A stretch of DNA of 64,000 bases, from positions 40,096 to 104,095 of the forward strand of contig DAOSES010000005.1 of NCBI GenBank assembly GCA_035363255.1, in the 5' to 3' direction. Source of the DNA: T3SED10-260 sp035363255. GTDB taxonomy: Bacteria; Caldisericota; Caldisericia; UBA6126. The translations under genes and the position numbers were made by a program. Positions 54,258 to 60,743 of this stretch are shown here, piece by piece. How positions within the stretch are numbered: the stretch's first letter is position 1; the number at the start of each line of letters is the position of its first letter. A model generated the notes under the pieces. The model was not told the origin of the DNA, made no database searches, and saw nothing but the letters and a program-made list of their open reading frames with translations.

Positions 54258-54291
54258 ACATATATAATACCATAATATAGGGTATTAACAA
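54258..54291 (-). promoter_or_regulatory. Promoter of the intact AbiE module, leaderless geometry
   Basis: Minus strand TTGTTA (54291-54286), 16-nt spacer, TATTAT (54269-54264), six nt, then ATG at 54257. Confidence 0.6.
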
Positions 54292-54300
54292 TATATAAAA

Positions 54301-54322
54301 ATTCACCTTTACCAACTATTGG
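54301..54322 (+). pseudogene. mazF 3' scrap
   Basis: TCACCTTTACCAACT matches the end of mazF at about 50883-50897 (codons for HLYQL). Only a few codons remain before repeat B starts. Confidence 0.4.
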
Positions 54323-54392
54323 TAACCCTCTTTTATCCTCATTCTAAATTACTGCAAGTTCGCTTTATTCTGGTAAAATAGGTACAGAATGA
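54322..54392 (+). repeat. Intergenic repeat B, copy 4
   Basis: AACCCTCTTTTATCCTCATTC, CTGCAA (54352-54357), 16-nt spacer ending CTGG, TAAAAT (54374-54379), GGTACAGAATGA. Nearly the same as the copy at 51511. Confidence 0.75.
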
Positions 54393-54410
54393 ATGAAAAA
54401 GGGATGCCAG

Positions 54411-54713
54411 TTGAAGATAAGCATTGAACAAATCAAAGCCTTGCTGTATAAGCAAAAATCATTTATACACAAAACTTTTAACATAAAAATAGTTGGTGTT
54501 TTTGGGTCTTATGCGCGAAATGAACAAACCATGGAAAGCGATTTGGATATTTTGGTATGTTACGATGAAAGTACTACCTTATTTAACAAAATAGAACTTC
54601 AGCTTTATCTTGAGGAGCTATTTGGTGTTAAAGTGGATCTTGTTGCTGAAGAATACATCAAGCCAAGCCATTATGAAAGTATAATGGAAGGACTGGTAAG
54701 AGTTTATCAATGA
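54411..54713 (+). CDS. MNT-family protein, orphan
   Basis: 100 aa from TTG 54411, six nt after AAAGGGA (the earlier ATG 54393 lacks a site). Motif FGSYARNEQTMESDLDILV, then LYLEELFGVKVDLVAEEYIK, the MntA-like type. Related to the proteins at 51624 and 61779. No HEPN partner follows; another MNT begins about 50 nt on. Confidence 0.78.
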   Translation: MKISIEQIKALLYKQKSFIHKTFNIKIVGVFGSYARNEQTMESDLDILVCYDESTTLFNKIELQLYLEELFGVKVDLVAEEYIKPSHYESIMEGLVRVYQ

Positions 54714-54766
54714 AAGAAATTGTAAGGTAAGCGAAACATCATCCAACAAACAGAAGGACTATTTCA

Positions 54767-55078
54767 ATGGATAAAACAGCAATTATTCACATAGCCAAAA
54801 CATACGCAAAATTGGTTACTCTGCATTTTACGCCCATTGAAATTATCCTTTATGGGTCCTATGCAAAAGGCACTGCCACCGAAGAAAGCGATATTGATAT
54901 AGCTATAGTAGTTTCGAGCCTTACGGGAGATTATCTGGATCAAGCCAGCAAACTTTATCAATTGCGTCGATCCATCGATTACCGCATTCAGCCCATTCTT
55001 CTTGAGGAAGCAACTGAAAAGAGTGGTTTTCTGGAAGATGTCAGGAAAACTGGGTATCGCATCTACCCCGAAGCCTAA
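54767..55078 (+). CDS. MNT-family protein, orphan
   Basis: 103 aa. Motif LYGSYAKGTATEESDIDIAIV; C terminus SGFLEDVRKTGYRIYPEA. AGAAGGACTATTTCA precedes the ATG and is shared with the paralogue at 61292. The 3' end of this gene type recurs as scraps at 52631, 57027 and 59189. No HEPN partner. Confidence 0.8.
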   Translation: MDKTAIIHIAKTYAKLVTLHFTPIEIILYGSYAKGTATEESDIDIAIVVSSLTGDYLDQASKLYQLRRSIDYRIQPILLEEATEKSGFLEDVRKTGYRIYPEA

Positions 55079-55105
55079 CCCTCTTTCATCCACATCCTGC
55101 CAACT

Positions 55106-55171
55106 AAAACCTTGAAACCACGTATTGGTCAGCAATTATTAAGCGAAGTAGTTATGATAGAAAAAGCATAA
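55106..55171 (+). pseudogene. MNT gene 3' remnant (other subtype)
   Basis: Reads KTLKPRIGQQLLSEVVMIEKA then TAA, matching KTLKPRIGQQILNEVVMI of the MNT at 61779. An 18-nt scrap at about 55192-55210 (CGAAAAGAAGTAGAAAAG) also equals part of the HicB gene at 60458. Confidence 0.7.
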
Positions 55172-55214
55172 ATTAATGACTCTGCTCCCCGAAAAGAAGT
55201 AGAAAAGTAAAAAC

Positions 55215-55243
55215 TTTACTTATGTGCTAAACTAAGGCATAAT
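55215..55243 (+). promoter_or_regulatory. Promoter of the AbiEi-like gene, shared with 60693-60721
   Basis: TTTACT (55215-55220), 17-nt spacer, CATAAT (55238-55243), six nt, then ATG 55250. About 60 nt here are homologous to the promoter of the MNT gene at 60744. Confidence 0.6.
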
Positions 55244-55249
55244 ATTAGC

Positions 55250-55861
55250 ATGGAAGTAAAAAAAAAAAGAAGTTATAAAGAAAAACTTACTTGGTTTATA
55301 TATAAAAGCGATGGATTAATTTTTACGAAAGATATCGTAGCTGAGGGTATCCCAAAAAGTTATCTTGCAGAATTGGCAAAAAAAGGTGAACTGGAACGTA
55401 TCGCTCAAGGAGCATACTTAAAAAGTGATGCTTTGAACGATAAAATGTACACCCTGCAACATAGGAAACCAGCTATTATATTTTCTCATGACACAGCACT
55501 ATACTTGCATGATTTATCGGATAGAGATCCAGTAACTTATAGCATTACCGTCCCCGTGGGTTACAATACAAAAAAATTACTAGCGGAAGGATTGATTGTT
55601 TTCTCTATCAAAAAAGAACTTGTAGAAATAGGGTTAACCCAGTTAGCCACATCTTTCGGAAGAAAAATTAAAGCCTATAACATGGAGCGAACAATATGCG
55701 ACATAATTCGAAGTCGTAATAAAATGGATATTGCGATATTAACTGATGCATTGAAACGGTACGTAAAGAGAAAAGACAAAAATATACCTCTTCTTATGGA
55801 ATATTCAGAAATTTTCAGAACTACTAAGCTTCTCAACAATTATTTGGAAGTTTTGCTTTGA
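55250..55861 (+). CDS. AbiEi-like antitoxin-domain protein without AbiEii
   Basis: 203 aa. An N-terminal winged-helix part (YKEKLTWFIYKSDGLIFTKD ... ERIAQGAYLKSDAL) is followed by AIIFSHDTALYLHDLSDRDP and YNMERTICDII, the pattern of AbiEi-type regulators of abortive-infection and TA loci. No nucleotidyltransferase toxin of the AbiEii type is adjacent. A paralogue lies at 57383. It may act as an orphan regulator or antitoxin. Confidence 0.75.
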   Translation: MEVKKKRSYKEKLTWFIYKSDGLIFTKDIVAEGIPKSYLAELAKKGELERIAQGAYLKSDALNDKMYTLQHRKPAIIFSHDTALYLHDLSDRDPVTYSITVPVGYNTKKLLAEGLIVFSIKKELVEIGLTQLATSFGRKIKAYNMERTICDIIRSRNKMDIAILTDALKRYVKRKDKNIPLLMEYSEIFRTTKLLNNYLEVLL

Positions 55862-55890
55862 ATACCGCAGATTACTTACATGAGAGACTG

Positions 55891-55941
55891 AAACCCCATC
55901 AAGATAAACCTATACTGGTAAAATGTACAAAAAATGAATAG
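55891..55941 (+). repeat. Intergenic repeat B, copy 5
   Basis: CATCAA (55897-55902), 16-nt spacer ending CTGG, TAAAAT (55919-55924), then an AT-rich leader with AAAAGGAT ribosome site. Confidence 0.65.
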
Positions 55942-55956
55942 AAAAAGGATAGCCCT

Positions 55957-56271
55957 TTGAAATCAAAAGTGTATGCTCTGAGCGAGATTAAAGAAAAGAT
56001 TGCAGAAACAGTAAAAAAACACCCTGTGTACTGCGTGGTACTCTTTGGATCCTACGCTAAGGGAACAGCTGATTCATTGAGCGATATTGATTTAGTGGTA
56101 GATAGTAAAGGTGAGTTGAAAGGGTTTGATTTTTATGCGCTCCTGGAAGACTTAAGCCAAATATTTGACAAAAAAGTTGATCTTATCAGTAAAGACCAAG
56201 TTGTAGCGTCATCTAAAATTGACGAAATCATTAAACAAGAAGGCATAGTGATCTATGAAAGAGAAGACTAA
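55957..56271 (+). CDS. MNT-family protein, orphan (duplicate of 59448)
   Basis: 104 aa from TTG 55957, seven nt after AAAGGA. Motif LFGSYAKGTADSLSDIDLVV, then LEDLSQIFDKKVDLISKD. The protein at 59448 differs at only four positions (13, 22, 47, 99), and both genes are followed by the same AAGCTGCATTGGTAAC, so this is a recent duplication. No HEPN partner. Confidence 0.82.
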   Translation: MKSKVYALSEIKEKIAETVKKHPVYCVVLFGSYAKGTADSLSDIDLVVDSKGELKGFDFYALLEDLSQIFDKKVDLISKDQVVASSKIDEIIKQEGIVIYERED

Positions 56272-56309
56272 AGCTGCATTGGTAACACTGAATATCTTGC
56301 TGCTAAATA

Positions 56310-56362
56310 CTCTATGAAGCCCCTGCAAGATAAACGCATTCTGGTATAATATGCTTAAATAA
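56310..56362 (+). repeat. Intergenic repeat B, copy 6
   Basis: CTGCAA (56323-56328), 16-nt spacer ending CTGG, TATAAT (56345-56350). Confidence 0.72.
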
Positions 56363-56401
56363 AAGAAGCAAAAGGATGCCAATCAATGAAGGTTGTGAAC
56401 T

Positions 56402-56722
56402 ATGAATACTCGTGATGAAATAAAAAGTATCATAAGTGATATTTTGCAATCTTTTAATTTTCCAAATGCAAAAATTGTGTTATTTGGCTCACGAGCAAGA
56501 AATGATTTTAACCAGGATAGCGACTGGGATTTTTTAATTATTGTTCCTCAAGACCTTACACGGAACGAGAAACACGATATTTCATATCAAATTCGTAGAA
56601 TTTTAGCGAAAAAACATATACCATCCGACATTATTATTCGTTCAGAATCTGAAATTGAATCCCTCAAGAAGCGCGTAAACAGCGTTACTAAAACAGCATT
56701 GGAAGAGGGTGTTTTTCTCTGA
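56402..56722 (+). CDS. MNT-family protein, orphan
   Basis: 106 aa. Motif LFGSRARNDFNQDSDWDFLII with D-x-D, C terminus VNSVTKTALEEGVFL. A different MNT subgroup from its neighbours, often next to HEPN genes. A 5'-truncated relative remains at 61057-61253. No HEPN partner. Confidence 0.78.
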   Translation: MNTRDEIKSIISDILQSFNFPNAKIVLFGSRARNDFNQDSDWDFLIIVPQDLTRNEKHDISYQIRRILAKKHIPSDIIIRSESEIESLKKRVNSVTKTALEEGVFL

Positions 56723-56759
56723 TAGATCAAGTAATTCTTAGAAATTTTTTAAATTGGGG

Positions 56760-56771
56760 CATAATGAAGCT
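56760..56771 (+). promoter_or_regulatory. -10 box for a leaderless hicB transcript
   Basis: CATAAT (56760-56765), six nt, ATG 56772; no Shine-Dalgarno. Confidence 0.4.
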
Positions 56772-56993
56772 ATGAAAAAAAAGGTGAATTTAACAATAAT
56801 AATCGAAAAAGATGAAGATGGATTATTTGTAGCATCTGTTCCTGCTTTGCGAGGATGCTTTACCCAGGCAAAAACCTATGAAGAGCTTATTCCAAGAATC
56901 AAGGAAGCTGTAGCATTATATCTGGAAGATGAAAGCTCTGATATCTTTCAGAACACATTTGTCAGCGTGCAACAAATGGAATTTTCATTATGA
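56772..56993 (+). CDS. HicB-like antitoxin with truncated HicA downstream
   Basis: 73 aa from ATG 56772. LTIIIEKDEDGLFVASVPAL followed by RGCFTQAKTYEELIPRIKEA is the HicB core. The stop overlaps a HicA-type start by ATGA, showing that a normal hicBA order existed before the toxin was cut away. Confidence 0.82.
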   Translation: MKKKVNLTIIIEKDEDGLFVASVPALRGCFTQAKTYEELIPRIKEAVALYLEDESSDIFQNTFVSVQQMEFSL

Positions 56994-57025
56994 GCAAGCA
57001 TCCTATTATTTCTTCAAAAGAGATT
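56990..57025 (+). pseudogene. HicA 5' stub
   Basis: Twelve codons MSKHPIISSKEI, the usual HicA N terminus, then a sudden switch into an MNT 3' scrap and repeat B. The catalytic His region of HicA is absent. The reading frame continues to 57223 but that part is not HicA. Confidence 0.65.
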
Positions 57026-57026
57026 T

Positions 57027-57105
57027 TACCAAAATCTACCCCGAAGCCTAACCCTCTTTTGCTCTTATTCCTTATTGCTGCAAGTTCACTTTATAAAACT
57101 TCAAA
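57027..57105 (+). repeat. MNT 3' scrap joined to a decayed repeat B (copy 7)
   Basis: AAAATCTACCCCGAAGCCTAA encodes the KIYPEA end of an MNT gene, in another frame than the ORF above. It runs into CCCTCTTTTGCTCTTATTC and CTGCAA (57078-57083); the -10 part is degraded. Confidence 0.6.
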
Positions 57106-57109
57106 CCCA

Positions 57110-57302
57110 AAAAGTATAAAATTCCAGTGGAGAGGTGGTTTGAGGGACAATAAATATACTTGCAGTTCACTTGAATTACAGCACTCAATAAGAAAAGAAT
57201 GGGAAGAAAATACTTCTTCTTGATACAAACAGTGTTCTCGAAATATTTTTAGACCAACAAAATGCTGATAATTGTTGTAGTTTTATCGCATCTCATCAAT
57301 AG
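57110..57302 (+). pseudogene. VapBC-like remnant (antitoxin tail and PIN toxin head)
   Basis: 57121-57223 encodes FQWRGGLRDNKYTCSSLELQ, like the C terminus of a small VapB-type antitoxin. Overlapping it, 57198-57302 reads KKILLLDTNSVLEIFLDQQ in another frame, the metal-site start of a PIN toxin, without a start codon in frame and ending in TAG. A one-base loss after an ATG at 57199 would explain it. The rest of the gap to 57377 shows no gene. Confidence 0.45.
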
Positions 57303-57382
57303 TTTCAGTAATTGACGTACATGCATACTATTTGCATAATAATAGGCATGAAAGTCAATTTCGCGTATTAAAATTGATATAA

Positions 57383-57991
57383 TTGGAGGGTGTAATCGCA
57401 AGCTATTCAGAAAAAATTCTTCAGTTAGCACGTAACCATAATGGTATTGTTACTTCTAAAGAGCTTACTGATGCAAAAATATTACGTGCACATATACAAG
57501 TTTTAGTAAAAAAAGGGTTGATTGAGCACGTCGGGAGAGGCGTTTACATTCTTCCCACCCAATTTAGCGATGAGATGTTCAATCTGCAATACAGATATAA
57601 GCGGGGAATCTTCTCTCACGAAACTGCTCTGTTTATTCATGATTTGACAGATCGCACTCCATTGAAATTTACCATGACTTTCCCTCTTGGATATAATACT
57701 ACCAACTTTAAAGGTGAAAATGTCACTACTTTTCGAGTAAAGACTGAGCGATACCCTATAGGAATTGTTTCAGCTAAGTCACCCAATGGAAATTCCATAC
57801 AAGTTTATAATCCTGAAAGAACGTTATGTGATATTTTGCATCGACGCTACAACACAGATATTCATGTTTTAACTGATGCTTTTAAGCGATATACCAGAAA
57901 GAAGCAAAAAGATATTCCATTGCTTTCCGAATATGCCAGTGTTTTTCATGTTGAAAAAAAGGTACAAGCCTATCTGGATGTTCTATTATGA
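57383..57991 (+). CDS. AbiEi-like antitoxin-domain protein without AbiEii
   Basis: 202 aa if TTG 57383 is used; TATAAT overlaps this codon (57378-57383), so the real start may lie slightly downstream of the GGAGG at 57385-57389. Same family as 55250: FSHETALFIHDLTDRTPLKF, YNPERTLCDILHRRYN and matching ends (YLDVLL here, YLEVLL there). Divergent enough to be an old duplication. No AbiEii partner. Confidence 0.75.
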   Translation: MEGVIASYSEKILQLARNHNGIVTSKELTDAKILRAHIQVLVKKGLIEHVGRGVYILPTQFSDEMFNLQYRYKRGIFSHETALFIHDLTDRTPLKFTMTFPLGYNTTNFKGENVTTFRVKTERYPIGIVSAKSPNGNSIQVYNPERTLCDILHRRYNTDIHVLTDAFKRYTRKKQKDIPLLSEYASVFHVEKKVQAYLDVLL

Positions 57992-58040
57992 AAAATGCTT
58001 AATTATCTAATTGTAGACCAAGGATCTTTTCTGGCGCAAT

Positions 58041-58142
58041 ACCCTTTTTTATCCTCGTCCTGCCAAATAAAACCTTAATATTTTCCACTTGTATTTGGAC
58101 CCCTCGGCTTAAAACTGGAAAAGTCGAAATAAAGTACCTTTG
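58041..58142 (+). repeat. Intergenic repeat A, copy 1
   Basis: ATCCTCGTCCTGCCAAATAA, CCTTAATATTTTCCACTTG, ATTTGGACCCCT, then ACTGGAAAAGTCGAAAT and AGTACCTTTG. It is followed by repeat B copy 8. Confidence 0.7.
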
Positions 58143-58190
58143 ATTGCTTGGAACAACTTACTGCTTAATTCTTAATGCTCTATAAAAGCC

Positions 58191-58219
58191 CTGCAAACTA
58201 AAAGTAATCTGGTAAAATG
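58191..58219 (+). repeat. Intergenic repeat B, copy 8 (promoter of the RelBE-like pair)
   Basis: CTGCAA (58191-58196), 16-nt spacer ending CTGG, TAAAAT (58213-58218). Confidence 0.72.
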
Positions 58220-58253
58220 ATTATAAATTATTTGAAATTTACAGAGGTAAAAA

Positions 58254-58448
58254 ATGAAAAGTTTAATCAAAGAAGAGGCAAAAAAGCTGTTAGATAGTTT
58301 GCCTGAGCAGGTAACATGGGATGATATCATGTATCAATTCTATGTAAAACAAAAACTAGCATCTTCATTGAAATCAATTGATGAGGGCAAAATCACACCT
58401 CATGAAGAAGTGAAAAATAGAATTTTGACACATGATAACTTGGACTGA
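58254..58448 (+). CDS. Antitoxin of a RelBE/ParDE-like pair
   Basis: 64 aa. LLDSLPEQVTWDDIMYQFYV then a helical tail KITPHEEVKNRIL match a common small antitoxin next to RelE/ParE toxins. AGAGGT precedes the ATG. The stop lies inside the toxin gene (17-nt overlap). Confidence 0.8.
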   Translation: MKSLIKEEAKKLLDSLPEQVTWDDIMYQFYVKQKLASSLKSIDEGKITPHEEVKNRILTHDNLD

Positions 58449-58716
58449 TTCAGCTATAGCTGATTTGATCGCAATCAAAGATTATATCAAGAGAGATTCT
58501 GAGTTTTTTGCACAACGTTTCGTAGAGAGTATTTTTGAGCAAGTGGAGCATCTTGTAATGTTTCCCAAGATCGGCCGAAGAGTCACAGAAACAGATAACG
58601 AAAATATAAGAGAAATTTTGTTTCAAAATTACCGAATAATTTACAAATTGAACAATGAACAGATTTTTGTTCTTGCCATCATACATCAAGCAAAGAAAGC
58701 TAGCTTTTCTTCCTGA
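58432..58716 (+). CDS. RelE/ParE-superfamily toxin
   Basis: 94 aa. ITWTDSAIADLIAIKDYI, FPKIGRRVTETDNENIREIL, and YRIIYKLNNEQIFVLAIIHQ form the typical fold with a C-terminal basic end. Target (ribosome or gyrase) cannot be decided. Intact pair with the upstream antitoxin, one of few in the array. Confidence 0.85.
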   Translation: MITWTDSAIADLIAIKDYIKRDSEFFAQRFVESIFEQVEHLVMFPKIGRRVTETDNENIREILFQNYRIIYKLNNEQIFVLAIIHQAKKASFSS

Positions 58717-58776
58717 TTAATCCATCATCAAAACTGCTACAAGTTGAGTGAATTCGGAATTAGTTATTGGATACAA

Positions 58777-59052
58777 ATGAAAATGAGAATAAAATCACAA
58801 GCCACAATCTTGGATGTGTTCTTTGATTCTGACATGATGCGTATCCGCTTATTGGATGGAAAAGAGTTAAGTATACCCATAATGTGGTTTCCAAAGCTAA
58901 GAGATGCAAAACCAGAACAAAGAGAGAAGTGGAGACTGATTGGTAGAGGCATAGGAATTCATTGGGAAGAATTAGATGAGGACATCTCAGCAGAGTCATT
59001 GTTAAATTTGAATTTGGAGGGAAAAAATGGAACAAATTCGAATTATTGTTGA
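58777..59052 (+). CDS. DUF2442-family protein
   Basis: 91 aa from ATG 58777 (the frame is open from TTG 58744). DVFFDSDMMRIRLLDGKELS, then IPIMWFPKLRDAKPEQREKW and IGRGIGIHWEELDEDIS are the DUF2442 hallmarks. The family often pairs with DUF4160 and is regarded as a putative antitoxin partner. Here its last 26 nt overlap a HicB-like gene instead. Confidence 0.82.
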   Translation: MKMRIKSQATILDVFFDSDMMRIRLLDGKELSIPIMWFPKLRDAKPEQREKWRLIGRGIGIHWEELDEDISAESLLNLNLEGKNGTNSNYC

Positions 59053-59338
59053 AAAACATTCAGATGGTTACATTGCCTACCCTATTGGCATTAAGGGTGT
59101 TGTTATCGGTGAAGGTGACACTTATGAAGAAGCTTTAAAAGATGTTAAGTCTGCTATTAAATTCCATATGGAAACTTTCTCATTGACGACAGCGGTTTCC
59201 TGGAAGATGTCAGAAAAACCGGGTATTGTATCTACCCCGAACTTAACCATCTATCATCCTCATCCTGCCAAAAAACCCAAGCAATTTCTTCCTGCATTTG
59301 GACCGTTCGGCTTATCAACTGGTAAAGTTGAATTATAG
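59027..59338 (+). CDS. HicB-like protein with foreign C terminus
   Basis: 103 aa after GGAGG. The first ~52 residues are HicB-like (GYIAYPIGIKGVVIGEGDTY, EEALKDVKSAIKFHME). From about 59189 the DNA is the 3' end of an MNT gene read in the wrong frame, followed by repeat A, so the rest (VSWKMSEKPGIVSTP and on) is junk. Probably a truncated hicB still using the fused frame. Confidence 0.65.
   Translation: MEQIRIIVEKHSDGYIAYPIGIKGVVIGEGDTYEEALKDVKSAIKFHMETFSLTTAVSWKMSEKPGIVSTPNLTIYHPHPAKKPKQFLPAFGPFGLSTGKVEL
59189..59245 (+). pseudogene. MNT 3' remnant fused into hicB
   Basis: In the second frame reads DSGFLEDVRKTGYCIYPEL, the same MNT ending seen at 54767 and 61292. Confidence 0.7.
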
Positions 59339-59346
59339 TACTTTTA
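59245..59346 (+). repeat. Intergenic repeat A, copy 2
   Basis: CATCCTCATCCTGCCAAA ... GCATTTGGACCGTTCGGCTT, CAACTGGTAAAGTTG (a small hairpin) and AATTATAGTACTTT. Followed by repeat B copy 9, the same A-then-B order as at 58041. Confidence 0.7.
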
Positions 59347-59387
59347 TTTACTCGGAATTACTTGTTGCTTAAAACTCTTTGAAAGCC

Positions 59388-59420
59388 CTGCAAGATTAAT
59401 GTATTCTGGTATAATATGGA
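59388..59420 (+). repeat. Intergenic repeat B, copy 9
   Basis: CTGCAA (59388-59393), 16-nt spacer ending CTGG, TATAAT (59410-59415). Drives the duplicated MNT gene. Confidence 0.72.
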
Positions 59421-59447
59421 TAAGTTGAAAAGAAAGAGGATTGTCCT

Positions 59448-59762
59448 TTGAAATCAAAAGTGTATGCTCTGAGCGAGATTAAAGACAAGATTGCAGAAAC
59501 AGTAAAAAAACAACCTGTGTACTGCGTGGTGCTCTTTGGATCCTACGCTAAGGGAACAGCTGATTCATTGAGCGATATTGATTTAATGGTGGATAGCAAA
59601 GGTGAGCTGAAAGGGTTTGATTTTTATGCGCTCCTTGAAGACTTAAGCCAAATATTTGACAAGAAAGTTGATCTTATCAGCAAAGACCAAGTTGTAGCGT
59701 CATCTAAAATTGACGAAATCATTAAACAAGAAGGCATAGTGGTCTATGAAAGAGAAGACTAA
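59448..59762 (+). CDS. MNT-family protein, orphan (duplicate of 55957)
   Basis: 104 aa from TTG 59448 (AGAGGA seven to nine nt upstream). Motif LFGSYAKGTADSLSDIDLMV; 100 of 104 residues match the 55957 protein. Similarity extends through AAGCTGCATTGGTAAC after the stop, then the DNA switches to repeat A copy 3. No HEPN partner. Confidence 0.82.
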   Translation: MKSKVYALSEIKDKIAETVKKQPVYCVVLFGSYAKGTADSLSDIDLMVDSKGELKGFDFYALLEDLSQIFDKKVDLISKDQVVASSKIDEIIKQEGIVVYERED

Positions 59763-59776
59763 AGCTGCATTGGTAA

Positions 59777-59908
59777 CCTGTCAAGGTTTTGTTACAAGCA
59801 AAAAAACCTAATTTACCCACATCCTACCAAATAAAACCTTAATATTTTCCACTTGCATTTGGACCCCTACCTATATAAACTGGTAAAGTCAGATTATTGT
59901 ACCTTTGT
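59777..59908 (+). repeat. Intergenic repeat A, copy 3 (long form)
   Basis: CTGTCAAGGTTTTGTTACAA, GCAAAAAAACCTAATTTACC, CACATCCTACCAAATAAAAC, CTTAATATTTTCCACTTGCA, TTTGGACCCCTACC, ATATAAACTGGTAAAGTC. Nearly identical to copy 4 over about 125 nt. Confidence 0.8.
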
Positions 59909-59959
59909 TTTCAATAAGATTGAATTTGAAAAACAATCAAGCATATGGAGAAAGAAAAT

Positions 59960-60250
59960 ATGAATAATCAATATACTGCTCTTATTCGAAAGAGTAAGCT
60001 CGAATATGTGGCGATTTGTTTGGAGTTAAATCTTTCATCAAGGGGTGTTGATTTATATGAAACCGAAGAAAACCTTAAGAACGCAATAGAAATTTACTTA
60101 GAGGATTGTAAAGAGAATCCAGCAACAGTTGTTAATCCAATATCTACGGATGAGTTAATAGAATTCTTAAGGGACACAGAACCTCATTGGTTAAAGAAAA
60201 AAAAGCTTCAAAAATCCTTAGAAGCTCACGAAGTGCTCTCGTATGTATAA
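59960..60250 (+). CDS. HicB-like antitoxin with truncated HicA downstream
   Basis: 96 aa from ATG 59960 (GGAG upstream; an earlier ATG at 59945 is possible). YTALIRKSKLEYVAICLELN then SSRGVDLYETEENLKNAIEI is the HicB pattern. The tail (WLKKKKLQKSLEAHEVLSYV) is basic. Its 3' end overlaps a HicA stub, showing a former hicBA pair. Confidence 0.72.
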   Translation: MNNQYTALIRKSKLEYVAICLELNLSSRGVDLYETEENLKNAIEIYLEDCKENPATVVNPISTDELIEFLRDTEPHWLKKKKLQKSLEAHEVLSYV

Positions 60251-60320
60251 AATACCTCTAGGTCCTGCATATTGCAAACGAGTTCTTAAACAACTTTGTT
60301 TTGCAGATGAAAAAGTTTGA
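60243..60320 (+). pseudogene. HicA stub
   Basis: 25 codons MYKIPLGPAYCKRVLKQL, then CFADEKV and TGA: the HicA N-terminal pattern, overlapping the HicB end by 8 nt. The catalytic half is missing. From 60321 to 60457 I see no gene. Confidence 0.55.
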
Positions 60321-60457
60321 AAATGATCCATTTTTGTTTTAGTTACCCAATCATTTATAAAGCTTTTTTTCTAAATTAATAACAACATGATTCCGTTCTT
60401 GTTGTAGTCCGTTTATTTTGAGTGTCCAGAAAACCCGTAATAGACTTGGAAAAAAAC

Positions 60458-60670
60458 ATGAATAAATATTTGATTATTATTGAGAAAGCAAATAGAAACT
60501 TCTCTGCTTATTCTCCTGATCTTCCTGGTTGTATTGCTACGGGGAAAACTCGAAAAGAAGTAGAAAAGACTATCACTGAAGCTATACAGATCCATCTAGA
60601 AGGATTAAAAGAGGATAATTTACAAATTTCAGAATCCACTGCAACAGCAGAGTATGTGGTAATTAATTGA
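60458..60670 (+). CDS. HicB-like antitoxin without HicA
   Basis: 70 aa from ATG 60458. YLIIIEKANRNFSAYSPDLP, GCIATGKTRKEVEKTITEAI is a clean HicB core. No HicA follows; the next gene is an MNT with a shared promoter type. Confidence 0.8.
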   Translation: MNKYLIIIEKANRNFSAYSPDLPGCIATGKTRKEVEKTITEAIQIHLEGLKEDNLQISESTATAEYVVIN

Positions 60671-60692
60671 TTCTACCTGTGCAATAAAAAGC

Positions 60693-60721
60693 TTTACTAT
60701 TGTGCTAAAGCTAGATATAAT
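60693..60721 (+). promoter_or_regulatory. Promoter shared with 55215-55243
   Basis: TTTACT (60693-60698), 17-nt spacer, TATAAT (60716-60721). The position of the ATG at 55250 is ATC here (60728-60730); translation of the MNT starts 16 nt later at 60744. Confidence 0.6.
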
Positions 60722-60743
60722 ATTTGCATCGAAGTAAAAAGAA

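Noticed and set aside
57026..57223. A genuine 77-aa protein from 56990 to 57223
   Set aside because: It is a HicA stub fused out of frame to an MNT tail, repeat B and an antitoxin remnant.
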